64,000 nt of DNA, from NCBI RefSeq assembly GCF_022605165.1, contig NC_063073.1, forward strand, positions 620,001-684,000. Direction: 5' to 3'. The position numbers were made by a program, and so were the translations under genes. This DNA is from Purpureocillium takamizusanense (taxonomy: Eukaryota > Ascomycota > Sordariomycetes > Hypocreales > Ophiocordycipitaceae). The first letter of the stretch is position 1; each line of letters begins with the position of its first letter. Below the pieces are notes generated by a model. That model had not been told where the DNA came from. It made no database searches and was given only the letters and a program-made list of their open reading frames with translations. Of this stretch, positions 45,155-56,631 are shown in pieces.

Positions 45155-45569
45155 CTATGAGAGCCACGACGATCCCTCCATGACTTGCTTCCATGTCTTG
45201 CCCTCCGGCCGCTCGAATTTCTGCACGGACTCGACGTCCCTCTTTCCAAAATTGCCGTACAGATGAGGGAAGCTGTCCTCCCACTTGATAGGATCCACAA
45301 ACTTGGCGAGCTCAAACCTGATCAACCACAGGCTGGTGTGCGCATTAAAGAATAGGTCCGCCGTATTTGGAACCTATTGGATATGAGCTGCTTGACGGGG
45401 CTGCACGCATTTGTTCGCCGAAGAACCGTCATACCTGCGTGGCGGTGCTCATATGAATGAAGCCGTCCTTCTTGTCCAGGTCGGATAACGGATATGCGTC
45501 AGGGATAGGCTCCGGTGGCGCAACAGGCACGATTTTGTACACGAATCTCGGCGGATCCATTTCGGCCAT
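45155..45569 (-). CDS. DUF952 family protein
   Basis: Minus-strand exons 45435-45569 and 45155-45373, intron 61 nt, give 117 residues. It contains the family pattern: FVYKIVP at the start, DKKDGFIHMSTATQVPNTADLFF (the FIHxS-x5-V signature) and WEDSFPHLYGNF followed by a charged C-terminus (ESVQKFERPEGKTWKQV). DUF952 proteins are small, widespread and of unknown biochemical function. The stop codon is only 51 bases from the stop of the convergent aminopeptidase gene, so their transcripts must overlap or end very close together. The start lies 290 bases from the divergent Ten1 gene. Confidence 0.9.
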
Positions 45570-45859
45570 GTTGAGAGTGAACTGTAGCGCAACTCGACCG
45601 TTCTAGAGTGCAGGCTTATCTGTCGTGAATTCCTGTGTTCAGGGTAGGTTGTGTGTTGAGGCGAAATTGTGCAGCGGTGCTTGGCTGGGGGGTGGTCTCG
45701 TAATCGCGACTCCGACTTCACGTGAGCCTCGACCCGCACCTTCCCAATCCCAACCGCAGCACGTTGAGGCGGCTCGTCGTCCATCGTCGCCCGCCTTTAT
45801 GATTTCTACGCCCGTAGACGAAATCTGCGCGTATGCGCCGTGCCATCTGTGCAACGGCA
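45570..45859. promoter_or_regulatory. Short bidirectional promoter, DUF952 / Ten1
   Basis: 290 bases between two divergent ATGs, so the two genes must share promoter DNA. No specific factor site recognised. Confidence 0.5.
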
Positions 45860-46375
45860 ATGTCGCGCGGGCCTGTCCCCTCGCAGTTGTGCCTCCTCTC
45901 CACGCTCCCCGACCGGTCAGCCGGCGACAAGGTGCGCTTCCTCGGATGGTAGGTCAGTCGATCGATGAGAGAGAGGAGCGCCCGCCGGCCCGGAACGCCC
46001 ATCCTCATGCCATGCCATGCCAGACTCGTCACAGTCCGCCCGCTGACTGCCCGCTGCAGTGTAACCGCATATTCCACGGCGTCGGCGTCGCTCACGCTGG
46101 GCCATCTGTACCCGGAGAGCACCAATGTCACGGCGTGCGTTGACGTCCGGCTCGTCCTCGGGGCGCTCCAATCCGAGATGACACGTGTGGGAGAGTGGTT
46201 GAACGTCATCGGATACGTGACCGCGAGGCGCGAGGATCTGCCGGAGCCGGACTGTGCGGTTGGCGCGCACTCGGCGCACGTCCAGGCGCTCGCCGTCTGG
46301 CCGACGGGGCCGTTGGACGTTCAGCGCTATGAACGGACCTTTGGCGAGCAGCCGGCCCGGACCGCGGCAAATTGA
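45860..46375 (+). CDS. TEN1: Ten1, CST telomere-capping complex subunit
   Basis: Exons 45860-45948 and 46060-46375, with a 111-nt intron (donor GTAGGT, acceptor CTGCAG), give 134 residues. The joined protein begins MSRGPVPSQLCLLSTLPDRSAGDKVRFLGCVTAYSTASASLTLGHLYPE. Then VTACVDVRLVLGALQSEMTRVGEWLNVIGYVT follows, which fits the single OB-fold of fungal Ten1. Ten1 binds Stn1 and single-stranded telomeric DNA, protecting chromosome ends and helping fill-in synthesis by polymerase alpha. The length is normal for the family. The call depends on pattern recognition of a fast-evolving family, so a profile search is the proper confirmation. Confidence 0.8.
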
Positions 46376-46966
46376 GAGTCTATAGGCGTCTAGTCAGGCA
46401 GCCGGGGCGTCTCGTCTCCATTGTCGACATAACAAGCCAGCAGCCTGCCGGTCACCGCACGTCCTGTGCATGCATGGCGCGAGGCGGGTGTCATGCTGCC
46501 ATGGCATGTCGATATGCTGTGACTGGGTGTCATGAGGGCAAAATTCTCTCACCGCTCAGACTCGAGCCAATGCAAACTAGTTGAAGCGTCGAAAGCTCAA
46601 GCCGGCGCGCCTCTGGACCATCTCAGACAGCAAAGGCAGCGACGGTAGCGCCATGATTGGCTTGAAGCGCAGCCACATGGCATCATGTTATCGGGTCACG
46701 CATACTCGGAGAAGCGACTGCCAGGCGGTGTTGCTGTCCACAACGGACGAAATTCAAATGCGCTATGCCCGATTATTCACGCCAACCTAAGACGACCTCC
46801 CGCGCGACGGAATCCCCTATGCTCGGATTTCGACGTGTGCGAACAGTGCGAAGCGACCATGTCTGATTCCGCGTTCCCCGTGAAGGCTTCCGTATGGAAA
46901 CGAGGAAGGCCACCGAGCCCTGGACAAGATGTTCTCTGAAAAGCATTGTCGAGCCAAGACCCGACC
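46376..46966. other. Convergent intergenic region
   Basis: 591 bases between the ends of Ten1 and the conserved orphan gene. No gene or notable motif. Confidence 0.4.
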
Positions 46967-47456
46967 TCAGCTCCCAACCCGCCAACGGTCTGCTTGCTGC
47001 CGAGATTTCGGGCTTCTACCTTTGATCTCACTCGAGCGAGACACTAGCACCGGCTGGTGCAATGGCCTCTTGAGCGCCTTTGACGGATTCTCTAGGAGTT
47101 TGGCGGCCTTCTGCTTGTCCCAAAGCTCCTTTGACTTGCGACAAATGTCATCGATTTGTTCCTGGAGCCGAGGCCAGTCAGTGAGCGAAGTGACGGGTGT
47201 CTGGGCGGCAGGTGTCATCTCACATCGGTCAGGCAAGCGCCGGGCGTCGAGATGAGAAACCCATCCTCTCCCTGCGTGTGATCAGATGGACATGCTGTCT
47301 GCCGGCGAAACGGAGAGACGGCGTGCGCGTACATACCTCGAGAGTGTACGGCCGAACCGTTGCGTGAGGGCCCAAATGGTACTGGAGCTCCTGGGTGATG
47401 ATCTTCTTGTGGATATCAAGATGGGGAATCCAGTATCGATTCACGGACGACGACAT
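46967..47456 (-). CDS. Short conserved fungal protein of unknown function
   Basis: Minus-strand exons 47337-47456, 47224-47271 and 46967-47161, with introns of 65 and 62 nt, give 120 residues. The joined protein reads MSSSVNRYWIPHLDIHKKIITQELQYHLGPHATVRPYTLE, GEDGFLISTPGACLTD, then EQIDDICRKSKELWDKQKAAKLLENPSKALKRPLHQPVLVSR and a basic tail. I recall the RYWIPHxDIHKKxI...YYLG...VRPxTxEGEDGFLI pattern from hypothetical proteins of many filamentous fungi but know no function. The middle exon is only 48 nt and encodes 16 residues. No signal peptide or membrane helix; the basic tail could favour the nucleus. All three splice joins restore the conserved reading, which supports the model. Confidence 0.82.
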
Positions 47457-50400
47457 TTCTACGGCGGCGGGTCCAGGTCCGATATTGCCGGCGTGGTGCT
47501 GTATCTCGTCAGGGCAGAGCCGGGACGAGCGACCGAGGCTGGCATTTATGGTGGCGCCCGACGGCGCAGACCTACTCTGGACGTCGAGCCCGAGCCGGCG
47601 CTTTTAAATAGTGGTTGTGTCGCCGGAACAGCGAGGGGAGCGGCCGTATCGAATCCAATCACGGAGGCATGCGGGCTTGGCTCACCGCCGCCAGGGACGG
47701 CGAGAATGGGCCATGCGCACCGCATCTGGTCTTATGCAGTGTCGGTATGCAGACAAGACCCGTCTCCGCACGCGCGTACGGCCGTTCCAACGGGCCTTGT
47801 CGACGAACCCAAGTTGTATGCGACGCCGCCCGGGCGGAAAGTGAGGCGGACATTGGCCACGAGGCCTGCGCATGCTTGATTGGCAGCACGCCTCGCGGCC
47901 AAAGCGCAGAATCCAATCGTGCAGACGACCCTCGATAGATTGCCTCGTGCCCCATCTCCCGGGAAACCGGGGAAATATAGGTTCGTGGCGATGGGGGGAG
48001 GAGGAGGAGGAGGCGGGTGGCGAGGCGGGCTCGTCGAAAGGGTGTGCCCTCGGATCCGGGGGAGCCATTGGGCTCAGCTGGTTAGTCGAGGACGTAGGTA
48101 ACAAGCCCTCTCGCAAATAGCGCACGCACGTATACGGCTGTCTGCTGGATCTGTCAGGCCTCGCTCTCCGTTTGCTGGGCAAAAGGGCGATGGCCTAGCA
48201 GGTTGGGCTCCAAGACCCAACGCATCTTCCCTGCTCGTGCAGCTGCCGCCTTGGGACGAGGGGTCTCGCGCCGTACGAACTGGGTATGGCGAGCGCGTGA
48301 GGAAATGAAACGCAAGGTGCACGAAAAACGTATGTGTACGAAGTGAATAGTAGTGTATCTATATATTCTGTCATATACCCTACTATATAGACGTACGTAG
48401 GGTGGTGGTATGGGTGGTGGTACTCTTTTGCATGGTCAAGCAGCAGCAGCAGCCTCCTCCTTCCTGTGTTGCTTCGGGGACCGGTCACGTCTTTGGGAGG
48501 GTGTCGCGCGCGTTGCGAATGGCTGACTGTATATCGCGTGAGAGGCCCGGTGGTGGTCCATGTAAGTGGGCATGCGTGTCGGCCGGCATTCTGGGTGTCG
48601 GGGATCTTTGCGTCACGTGCCTCATGGGCGCCCCCGAAACAATGCACTTTTTCGTACCAAGTAACTTTGGCTAAGAAATATTTTGTAAGTCTAAATGGTG
48701 GAACTGGTATGAGTGAGTGAGTGAGTGGTGATGGCGCCCTCTATCTACCAACTTAGGTGTTGGCGTGGGCTCATCACCGGTGTGCGGGATCTGCTGATGG
48801 AGCCAAGCTGTAGGGATGGAGGAGCGGGCGTCGGTTGACGACATGACGGGCGCTCAGGAGTCTAACGAGGTACTACTAACCTAAGAATGCATGCATGCGC
48901 TTTGGGAGGGAGCATTTGTTGGTTGTAATAATGGAAGCCGATTCACGCCACGGTCGTCTGCCATGTACGAAGTAAGTGGTTTCAGAACTTGCATGCAGAT
49001 GCCATCTTTTCTTTTTCTCGCGGGAGATCCCATCCCATCCCGCCAAGGGCAGCAGCAGCGCTTCCTTGCCGGTACTTTTTGCTTAACATTTCGGGTTTCA
49101 TCCTTCATCCGCACAAACAGCACACATAACTGAGCAGTATTCGTACGTAGTAGATCTACCGAGGAAATCGTGGGGGCGGCGCGGTTTGATGTGCAACGAA
49201 ATATTCTGTGGAGCGAGCCCGTGCACGTACGTACCCTGTCAGTCAGTCGGTCGGTCGTCGGTCATCCAGTTGTCGTCGCCTCGAGGGTTGAGCGATGGAA
49301 TGAGCTGAACGAAGCCCCTTCTAGACTTGGTTACGTACGCATGCCTGAGGTGGAAGTGGCGGCAGAATTGGCTGGGCGAGGGGCACACTGATGTGATATA
49401 TATCTACTAGGTAGTGGGTGGTGCATTTATGATGGATCAATAGATGTGCCTGGATCGTGGGCAGCACGTGAAACGCATGGCTGGCGCCTCGTCAGTCTTG
49501 CAGCTGGAGGACTTCCAGGGCGGCCTCTCAGCGACGTCAGCGTTGCCCGACAGTGACTTTGAGTGAGCCTGTGAAGTGGGTGCTGCTGAGTGGCCCCTAG
49601 CAATAATCAGAACCCCCCCCTTCCCCCTAGCAGCCACTCCCGTCCTGAGAGGCAGTAGTACTCCGTACCTTATTTATACAGTATGGTAGGTATAGTAGTT
49701 ACGTGCGGCGGCGGCGTCCGGGTCTCCAGCCCGTGGCCGTGAAAGCCCAGGAACGCGGGCAGTTACGTACCTATTTGGCATTACGTGCCGACATTGGAGC
49801 CACACGTGCAGAAGCCAGCTTGGCCAAGCTGCAGCGGTACGTACCCGCCCTCCCTCTATGCTGGGACCCATCACGCTCCCATCTGTCAGTCTACCTAAGG
49901 TACCTCACTGAACCTTGGCTGCAGGACTCAGATTCAGGGATCGGCGCGACCGCGTCTGTTCCCCGTCTGTACTACCTGACCTGCGTACTAGGTAGTCTCC
50001 CGCTAATTACTGCAACGTACTTTTAGCCGGCCACTCGTCGAATTGGCTTGTTGACTCCTTGCATGACAATTCGCGACGGCCTCTCCTGCGCCTCTTATTC
50101 ACCAAGGGTCTTTCAAGGCCTACGTTTCCCGCGACGCATCTTCGCGAGTCCCGTCTTGCGCGAGAACAAAGCCCTCCTCCGAGCCCAGCACGTCGTCGTC
50201 GCGCTCGACACCCACCAGCATTCTCCGCCGCTCTTCGACCCCAGCTCGCCAGCTCGGCCTTTGGTGTCGTCATCCACGTGTTTCCCCGAACCCAGCTCGC
50301 CGGCTGTGTCTCGCGCGCGACAGCCTAACCTCCCGACGTTCCCGCCGCGCCTGCGACGACGCGGAGCATGATCAGGAACCCCTGACGCACGCCGAGGATA

Positions 50401-50559
50401 CATGCGGCGTCGCCCCCCCCTTCCGCGCGCGCGACTCGATCCTGACGCGCGCAGCTGGGCCACGCGGGAAATAAGGAGGCCACGCTCCGGCGCATTGCCC
50501 ACGCCGACGTCTGGCCTTCGAGGGGACCGACCCGGGTCCCCGCAGTCCCTCCAGCAGCC
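47457..50559. other. 3.1-kb gene-free region
   Basis: Lies between divergently transcribed genes. It holds TACGAAGTA (48966-48974), a near match at 48337, many GTACGTA elements (for example around 48396, 49146, 49230, 49333, 49838), a GCATGCATGC run (48887-48897) and (GAGT)n (48710-48727). No coding exon recognised apart from shadows. Confidence 0.45.
48710..48727. repeat. (GAGT)n microsatellite
   Basis: Four and a half GAGT units. Confidence 0.75.
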
Positions 50560-53500
50560 ATGGCGCCGGCCGGAGGCGGCAACATCAAGGTGGTGGTGAG
50601 GGTGCGGCCCTTCAATGGGAGAGGTGAGTAACGCGTCTCCGTGCGGCCGCGAGATCCTTGCCATGCTGACGGGCGCGCTGTAGAAATCGATCGCGGGTCA
50701 AGATGCATCGTCACCATGAGAGACAACCAGACGGTCCTGACACCCCCGGACGGACACGGGGGCAAGGCCGCCAAGGATCTCGCCAACAAGACCTTTGCCT
50801 TTGACAGGTCGTACTGGTCCTTCAACAAGGACGACTCGAGCTACGCCGGCCAGTCCAACCTCTTTGACGACCTCGGAAAGCCTCTGCTCGACAACGCCTT
50901 CCAGGGCTACAACAATTGCATCTTCGCCTACGGCCAGACCGGCTCCGGCAAGTCCTACTCCATGATGGGCTACGGCAAGGAGGTGGGCATTATCCCCAAC
51001 ATTTGCCAGGAAATGTTTCGTCGAATCGACGGCATCCAGCTCGACGACCCCACGACAAAGTGCACTGTCGAAGTCTCCTATCTCGAAATCTACAACGAGC
51101 GCGTCCGCGACCTGCTCAACCCCTCCACCAAGGGCAACCTCAAGGTCCGAGAGCACCCCTCCACGGGGCCCTACGTCGAGGACCTCGCCAAGCTTGTCGT
51201 TGGCAGCTTCCAAGAGATTGAAAACCTCATGGACGAGGGAAACAAGGCCAGGACCGTAGCCGCGACCAACATGAACGAGACGTCGAGTCGAAGTCACGCC
51301 GTCTTCACCCTTATGCTCACGCAAAAGAAGCACGACCTCGAGACCAAGATGGAGATGGAAAAGGTCGCCAAGATCAGCCTCGTCGATTTGGCTGGTTCCG
51401 AGAGAGCCACGTCGACGGGCGCGACGGGTGCCCGGTTGAAGGAAGGTGCCGAGATCAACCGATCCCTCTCCACGCTCGGGCGTGTCATTGCGGCCCTTGC
51501 CGACTTGTCGACCGGGAAAAAGAAGAAGGGCACCAGCCAAGTCCCGTACCGAGACAGTGTCTTGACGTGGCTGCTCAAAGACTCTCTGGGCGGCAACAGC
51601 ATGACCGCCATGATAGCAGCCATCAGCCCAGCAGACATCAACTACGACGAGACGTTGAGTACGCTGCGATATGCCGATTCCGCGAAGCGCATCAAGAACC
51701 ACGCCGTAATCAATGAAGATGCCAACGCTCGCATGATACGAGAGCTCAAGGAGGAGCTCGCCCTACTCAGGAGCAAGCTCGGTGGCGGTGCGACCGTGGG
51801 CGGCATCCCCGGCGCCCCGCCAGACGAGGTCTACGACGACGGCACGCCCCTGGAGAAGCAGATGGTCAGCATCACGGGCCCCGACGGGACCATCAAGAAG
51901 GTCTCCAAGGCCGACATTGCGGAGCAGCTCAGTCAAAGCGAGAAGCTGCTCACCGATCTGAATCAGACCTGGGAGCAGAAGCTGCAAAAGACCGAGGAGA
52001 TTCACAAGGAACGCGAGGCAGCCTTGGAAGAGCTCGGCATAAGCATCGAAAAGGGTTTCATCGGCCTGCACACGCCCAAGAAGATGCCCCATCTTGTCAA
52101 CTTGTCAGATGACCCTTTGCTTGCTGAATGCCTGGTCTACAATCTCAAGCCCGGGACAACGACCGTGGGCAATGTCGACACCAACGCCGACCACCAAGCA
52201 AACATACGTCTCAACGGGACGAGGATTCTCCACGATCACTGCACCTTTGAGAATGCCGCAGACGGAACCGTGACCGTCATTCCCTCCGAAGGCGCGTCGG
52301 TCATGGTGAATGGGAAGCGGATCACGGAACCCAAGCACCTGCACTCTGGGTACCGAGTTATCCTGGGCGACTTTCACATCTTCCGGTTCAATCACCCAAT
52401 GGAAGCGAGGGCCGAGAGAGCGGAAGTCGGCCAGAGCCTGTTGAGGCAATCGATAACGGCCAGCCAGCTCTTGGATCGGGTATCATCTCCCAGTCCGGGG
52501 GCTCGGCCGGGCCACGAGCGATCGACTAGCAAGACGTCAGAGGCCGGCGACTCGCGCCCGGCGTCCCCCGCCCCTTTTCTTCGCAATGGGAGGGAATCTG
52601 ACTGGTCACTTGCGCGGAGGGAGGCAGCCGGGGCCATTCTTGGCACCGATCAAAACTTTGCCAGCCTGACGGACGAGGAGCTGAACGCTCTGTTCGAGGA
52701 GGTCCAGCGGGTGCGTGCCGAGCGAGTCAACGGCCGCGATGACGGCGACGACTCGGAATCCGCCACGTCATACCAACTTCGTGAGAAGTACTTGTCCACG
52801 GGAACGATCGATAACTTTTCCCTTGACACCGTCCTGACCATGCCATCGACGCCGAAACAGGGCGAAGCCGAGGACAGACTCAAAGAGGTACGCGAGGAGA
52901 TGCAAACTCAGCTCGAGAAGCAGAAGGAGGAGTTCCAGGAGCAGCTCAAGGCGGCTGAAGCTGCTAACGTCGAAGTCGAGGAAATTCGCAAGGAAAAGGT
53001 CAAAATGGAATCGGCCCTGAAGGAGCTCAAGGAAGACATGCAGAAGCAACTCGTCATTCAGCGCAAGCAGTTCGAGGAGAAGATGGAAAAGCTGGATCCC
53101 CTCAAGAGGCCGAGGCCGAGCCCGAGGCTGTCAGAAGCAGAAATTGAACGCGCCAAGGGCGTCGTCAAGACGTGGCGGAGCCGACACTTTGTCAAGATGG
53201 CCGAGGCTGTTCTCCAGAATGCCTCGATCCTGAAGGAGGCGCAGATTATGAGCAACGAACTCAACGAGACGGTGGTGTTCCAGTTTGCCGTCGTGGACAT
53301 GGGGCACGCTCTGTGCTCGTCGTACGACATGGTCCTGAATGGCTTGACGGCCGAGGGCGATGACGTGGCATTAGAAGAGGCCCAAAAGCCGTGTATCGGC
53401 GTTCGGGTCGTCGACTACAGGCACTCCGTGGTTCACCTCTGGAGCTTGGAGAAGCTTTATGACCGGGTCCGGCAGATGCGCCAGATGCACCAGTACCTCG

Positions 53501-55902
53501 ATCAGCCCGAGTATGCGCAGCACCTCAGCCTCGATAACCCCTTTGTGGAGACTTGCATGCCGGCGTACACGCTGGTGGGCGAGGCGGATGTGCCGCTCAA
53601 GGCGGTCTTTGAGAGCCGCGTCCAGGACTTTTCGCTGGACGTGCTTTCGCCGTACACGTCGCACGCCATTGGCATCGTTAAGCTGTCCTTGGAGCCTTCG
53701 CACGCCCGCGCCCCGACGAATACGCTCAAGTTCAACGTCGTCATGCATGAGCTCGTCGGCTTCGCCGAGCGGGAGGGTACGGAGGTGCATGCCCAGCTCT
53801 TCATCCCTGGCGTTTCAGAAGAAGATGGCGTCACGACCACGCAGATGATCCAGGACTTTGACGAAGGGCCTATCCGATTCGAAAGCGTCCACAACATGAG
53901 CGTCCCGCTGTTTGCGCCACAGGATGTCACCTTGAGGGTGGCCATCTTCGCTCACGTCTCTGCGATGCATCTGGATAAGCTCCTGAGCTGGGACGACATC
54001 AGGGATGCGAGCCCCACTGGCGACAATACCAGGGGGACGCGGATCAACGAGTCTCAATTCTTCACTCAGGAGAAGCACGACCTTCTAGCCCGCGTGCAGA
54101 TCATGGAGCTCAGCGAGATCGGTGAGTACCAGCCGGTCGAGGTCACGCAGACGAGCGAGCTCGACACGGGGACCTTTCAGCTCCATCAGGGCTTGCAACG
54201 GCGCATCGGCATCAACCTCTCGCATAGCTCCGGCGAGGCGCTGCCGTGGGGGGACGTCACGGCGGTGCGAGTCGGCAAGATTCGGCTGGTCGACTCGGCG
54301 GGCAAGACCCCCGACATGGGCGCCAACGACCCCGACGTCGCGCTGAAGCTGTCTTCAAACCCAATCTTCCGGGACAACCCAAACGGCACGAGGAGCATCA
54401 CCATCTATGCCCAGTGGGACTCTAGCTTGCACAACTCGCTGCTACTCGACAGGGTGACGGCGGATAAGTACCGCGTGCAAATGACGATCCACTGGGAGAT
54501 CAGCTCCGACAAGTTGGCAGAGCCCATGAAGTTTGCCCAGAAGGTCTGCGCCCAGATCCTCTCGCGCAACTTTGTGCGTCAGACGTCCGTGTTCACGTCG
54601 CTATTCCAGAATATCCGGTTCGTCAGGTCGTCCACCGGCATCTTCACCCTGACCATGAGGCCTGCGCCCATCAAACGTGTCGGCGACCTGTGGCGGATGA
54701 GCAGCCAGCACGACTACATCAAGGGCGAGGAGAACCTGACGAGCTGGACGCCGCGGGGTGTATCCCTTGTCAGCGACTTCATCCTGTCCAAGAAGAAGCG
54801 GAGGCGCATCGCCGAGATCGGTGTCATGCAGGCGACGCTGAGCAAGATGGGCATCGACCCGACCGTCCTGCGGCCCGAAGACGGGGCCGAGGGGGCGGAT
54901 GACGAGCCAGCAGCGCCTGAGACAAAACCCATCATCGTCCCGGACGACGACGACGATCTCCTCAACGACACACCGGACACGTCTCAGGCCCCGTCCAACG
55001 ACGAGGACGAGGACGACGGCGACGCCCCGGACCCCCAGGAGGAAGACACCATCAAGGTAGACTGTGCCGCCGCCGCCGACGGCACCGCGACGCCCACGGA
55101 GAAGTCCGAGTACAGCGAGCACCAAGCCGCGCTCCTGGAGCGATGCGTCAAGCTATGGGCCAAGTACCCGGATCCGCTGCTGAGCATCCTCAGCCCGGCG
55201 AACACGGCGCCGCCGGCCAACGGCATCGCGCCCGAGTCGGCCCTCCCACCGAGCCTCGTCGCCACCGTCATTCGCGTGCCCAAGAACCCAAAGGTGCTCA
55301 GGGGCGGGTACCTGCTCGTGCCCAGCGCCGACTCGACGCGCTGGGTCAAGCGCTTCGTCGAGCTGCGCCGGCCGTACCTGCACATCCACTCAGCCACCGA
55401 CGGCGACGAGGTGGCGCTCGTGAGCCTGCGCAACTCGCGCGTCGACAGCCAGCCCGGCGTGCTCGGCATGCTCCACGGGCCGGCCCACGACCACCAGTAC
55501 GACCCCTCGTCGCCGCACCAGGAGCGTCATGGAACGACGGGGCCCGACTTCACGCCGGGCCACCGACGTACCTCCTCGGGCAGGGTCATCTCGACCATCT
55601 GGACGGGCACCGGCGGCGGCGGTAGTGGTGGTGATGGTGGTGCTGCCACAGCCCAGCCGGGCCTGCAGCGCCTTAGCGAGCGGATGCAGTCGGCCGTGTT
55701 CGCCATCTACGGGACGGACAACACGTGGCTCTTCGCCGCCCGCAGCGAGCGCGATAAGATGGACTGGATCTTCCGCATCGACCAGACCTACCTGTCCTCC
55801 AACAGCGAGAGCAACCCCAACAGCGGCGTCATGAGCCCCCAGCAGCATCAGTACCACCACCACCACCACCAAGGCGGTGGCGCGAGCGGCCAGTACTATT
55901 GA
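50560..55902 (+). CDS. Kinesin-3 motor protein (Unc104/KIF1, UncA type)
   Basis: Long-range plus-end microtubule motor for endosomes and vesicles. Exon 1 is 50560-50623 (MAPAGGGNIKVVVRVRPFNGR) and exon 2 is 50684-55902, for 1,760 residues. The motor domain spans about 1-370: P-loop GQTGSGKSYSM (about 104-114), switch I NETSSRSH, switch II DLAGSER, and the neck LRYADSAKRIKNHAVINEDAN. The FHA domain is at about 497-590 (LAECLVYNLKPGTTTVGN to DFHIFRFNHP). A coiled coil at about 740-830 (REEMQTQLEKQKEEFQEQLKAAE) is followed by the KIF1B/DUF3694 region (VRIMELSEIGEYQPVEV-like, read as VQIMELSEIGEYQPV). The C-terminal PH domain, from LRGGYLLVPSADSTRWVKRFVELRR to DKMDWIFRIDQTYLS, is split by a roughly 80-residue Gly/His/Ser-rich insertion. 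All domains of the full-length cargo motor are present. Confidence 0.97.
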
Positions 55903-56435
55903 GCTGGAAAACGACATGGCGCGGCGCGGCGCGGCGGGTGTACCGAGCCGGGATCCGGGAGTTGGGTTTGGCGTGTTTCCCGCACTCTGCTTGCTGCTGA
56001 GCCGACGACGACGACGACAACGACGAGACGACAACGCAAGAAGGTGATGGTGGGAGGATGATAAGCCACGACCTAAACGTCCACATACGCTTCCTTGTGC
56101 ATTGGAATCTGTTCCTCTTCTTCTTAATGTTCTTCTTCTTTCTCCTCTTCTCTTCTTCTCACCTTGTTTTCTCCGACTTAATTTTCTCCATGTTTTCTCT
56201 CCTGGTGCGAAGCGGCATGCCGGCAGACCGCATGTGCGTCACCCTCATACGCACGCCAGCCGCTTCCGCAACAGGAGAATCCCACCCGTACCCCCCCCCC
56301 TCCCCCCCTCCTTTGTCTTTGCTTGAACCCCCCCCCTCCTTGTTCTCTCTCCCCTTGACACCCCCGGCTCGCGCGGTTTTTCTTGCGCCCTCGGCCGGCA
56401 CTTGCTCTTGGCTAGGCTGCACGAGAACCGGACAT

Positions 56436-56452
56436 GGGGGGGGGGGGGGGGG
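56436..56452. repeat. 17-base poly-G run
   Basis: Homopolymer of 17 G on the plus strand, about 540 bases after the kinesin stop and about 100-145 bases downstream of long C-runs. Confidence 0.85.
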
Positions 56453-56607
56453 ACCCGGCTGCGGTGACGGCGGCGGCGGCGGCAGTGGCGGCTCCGTTTT
56501 CTTTTTCTTTTCTTTTCTCTCTTTTTTTTGCTTAGACGAGACGACTTAGATTATACCCCCTGGAAAGGACATGGTACGGCAAAAGGGGGGAAAAGATGGG
56601 GCCCCGG

Positions 56608-56631
56608 GGAGGAGAGGAGAGGAGAGGAGAA
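56608..56631. repeat. (GAGGA)n pentanucleotide repeat
   Basis: Four to five tandem units of GAGGA. Confidence 0.8.
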
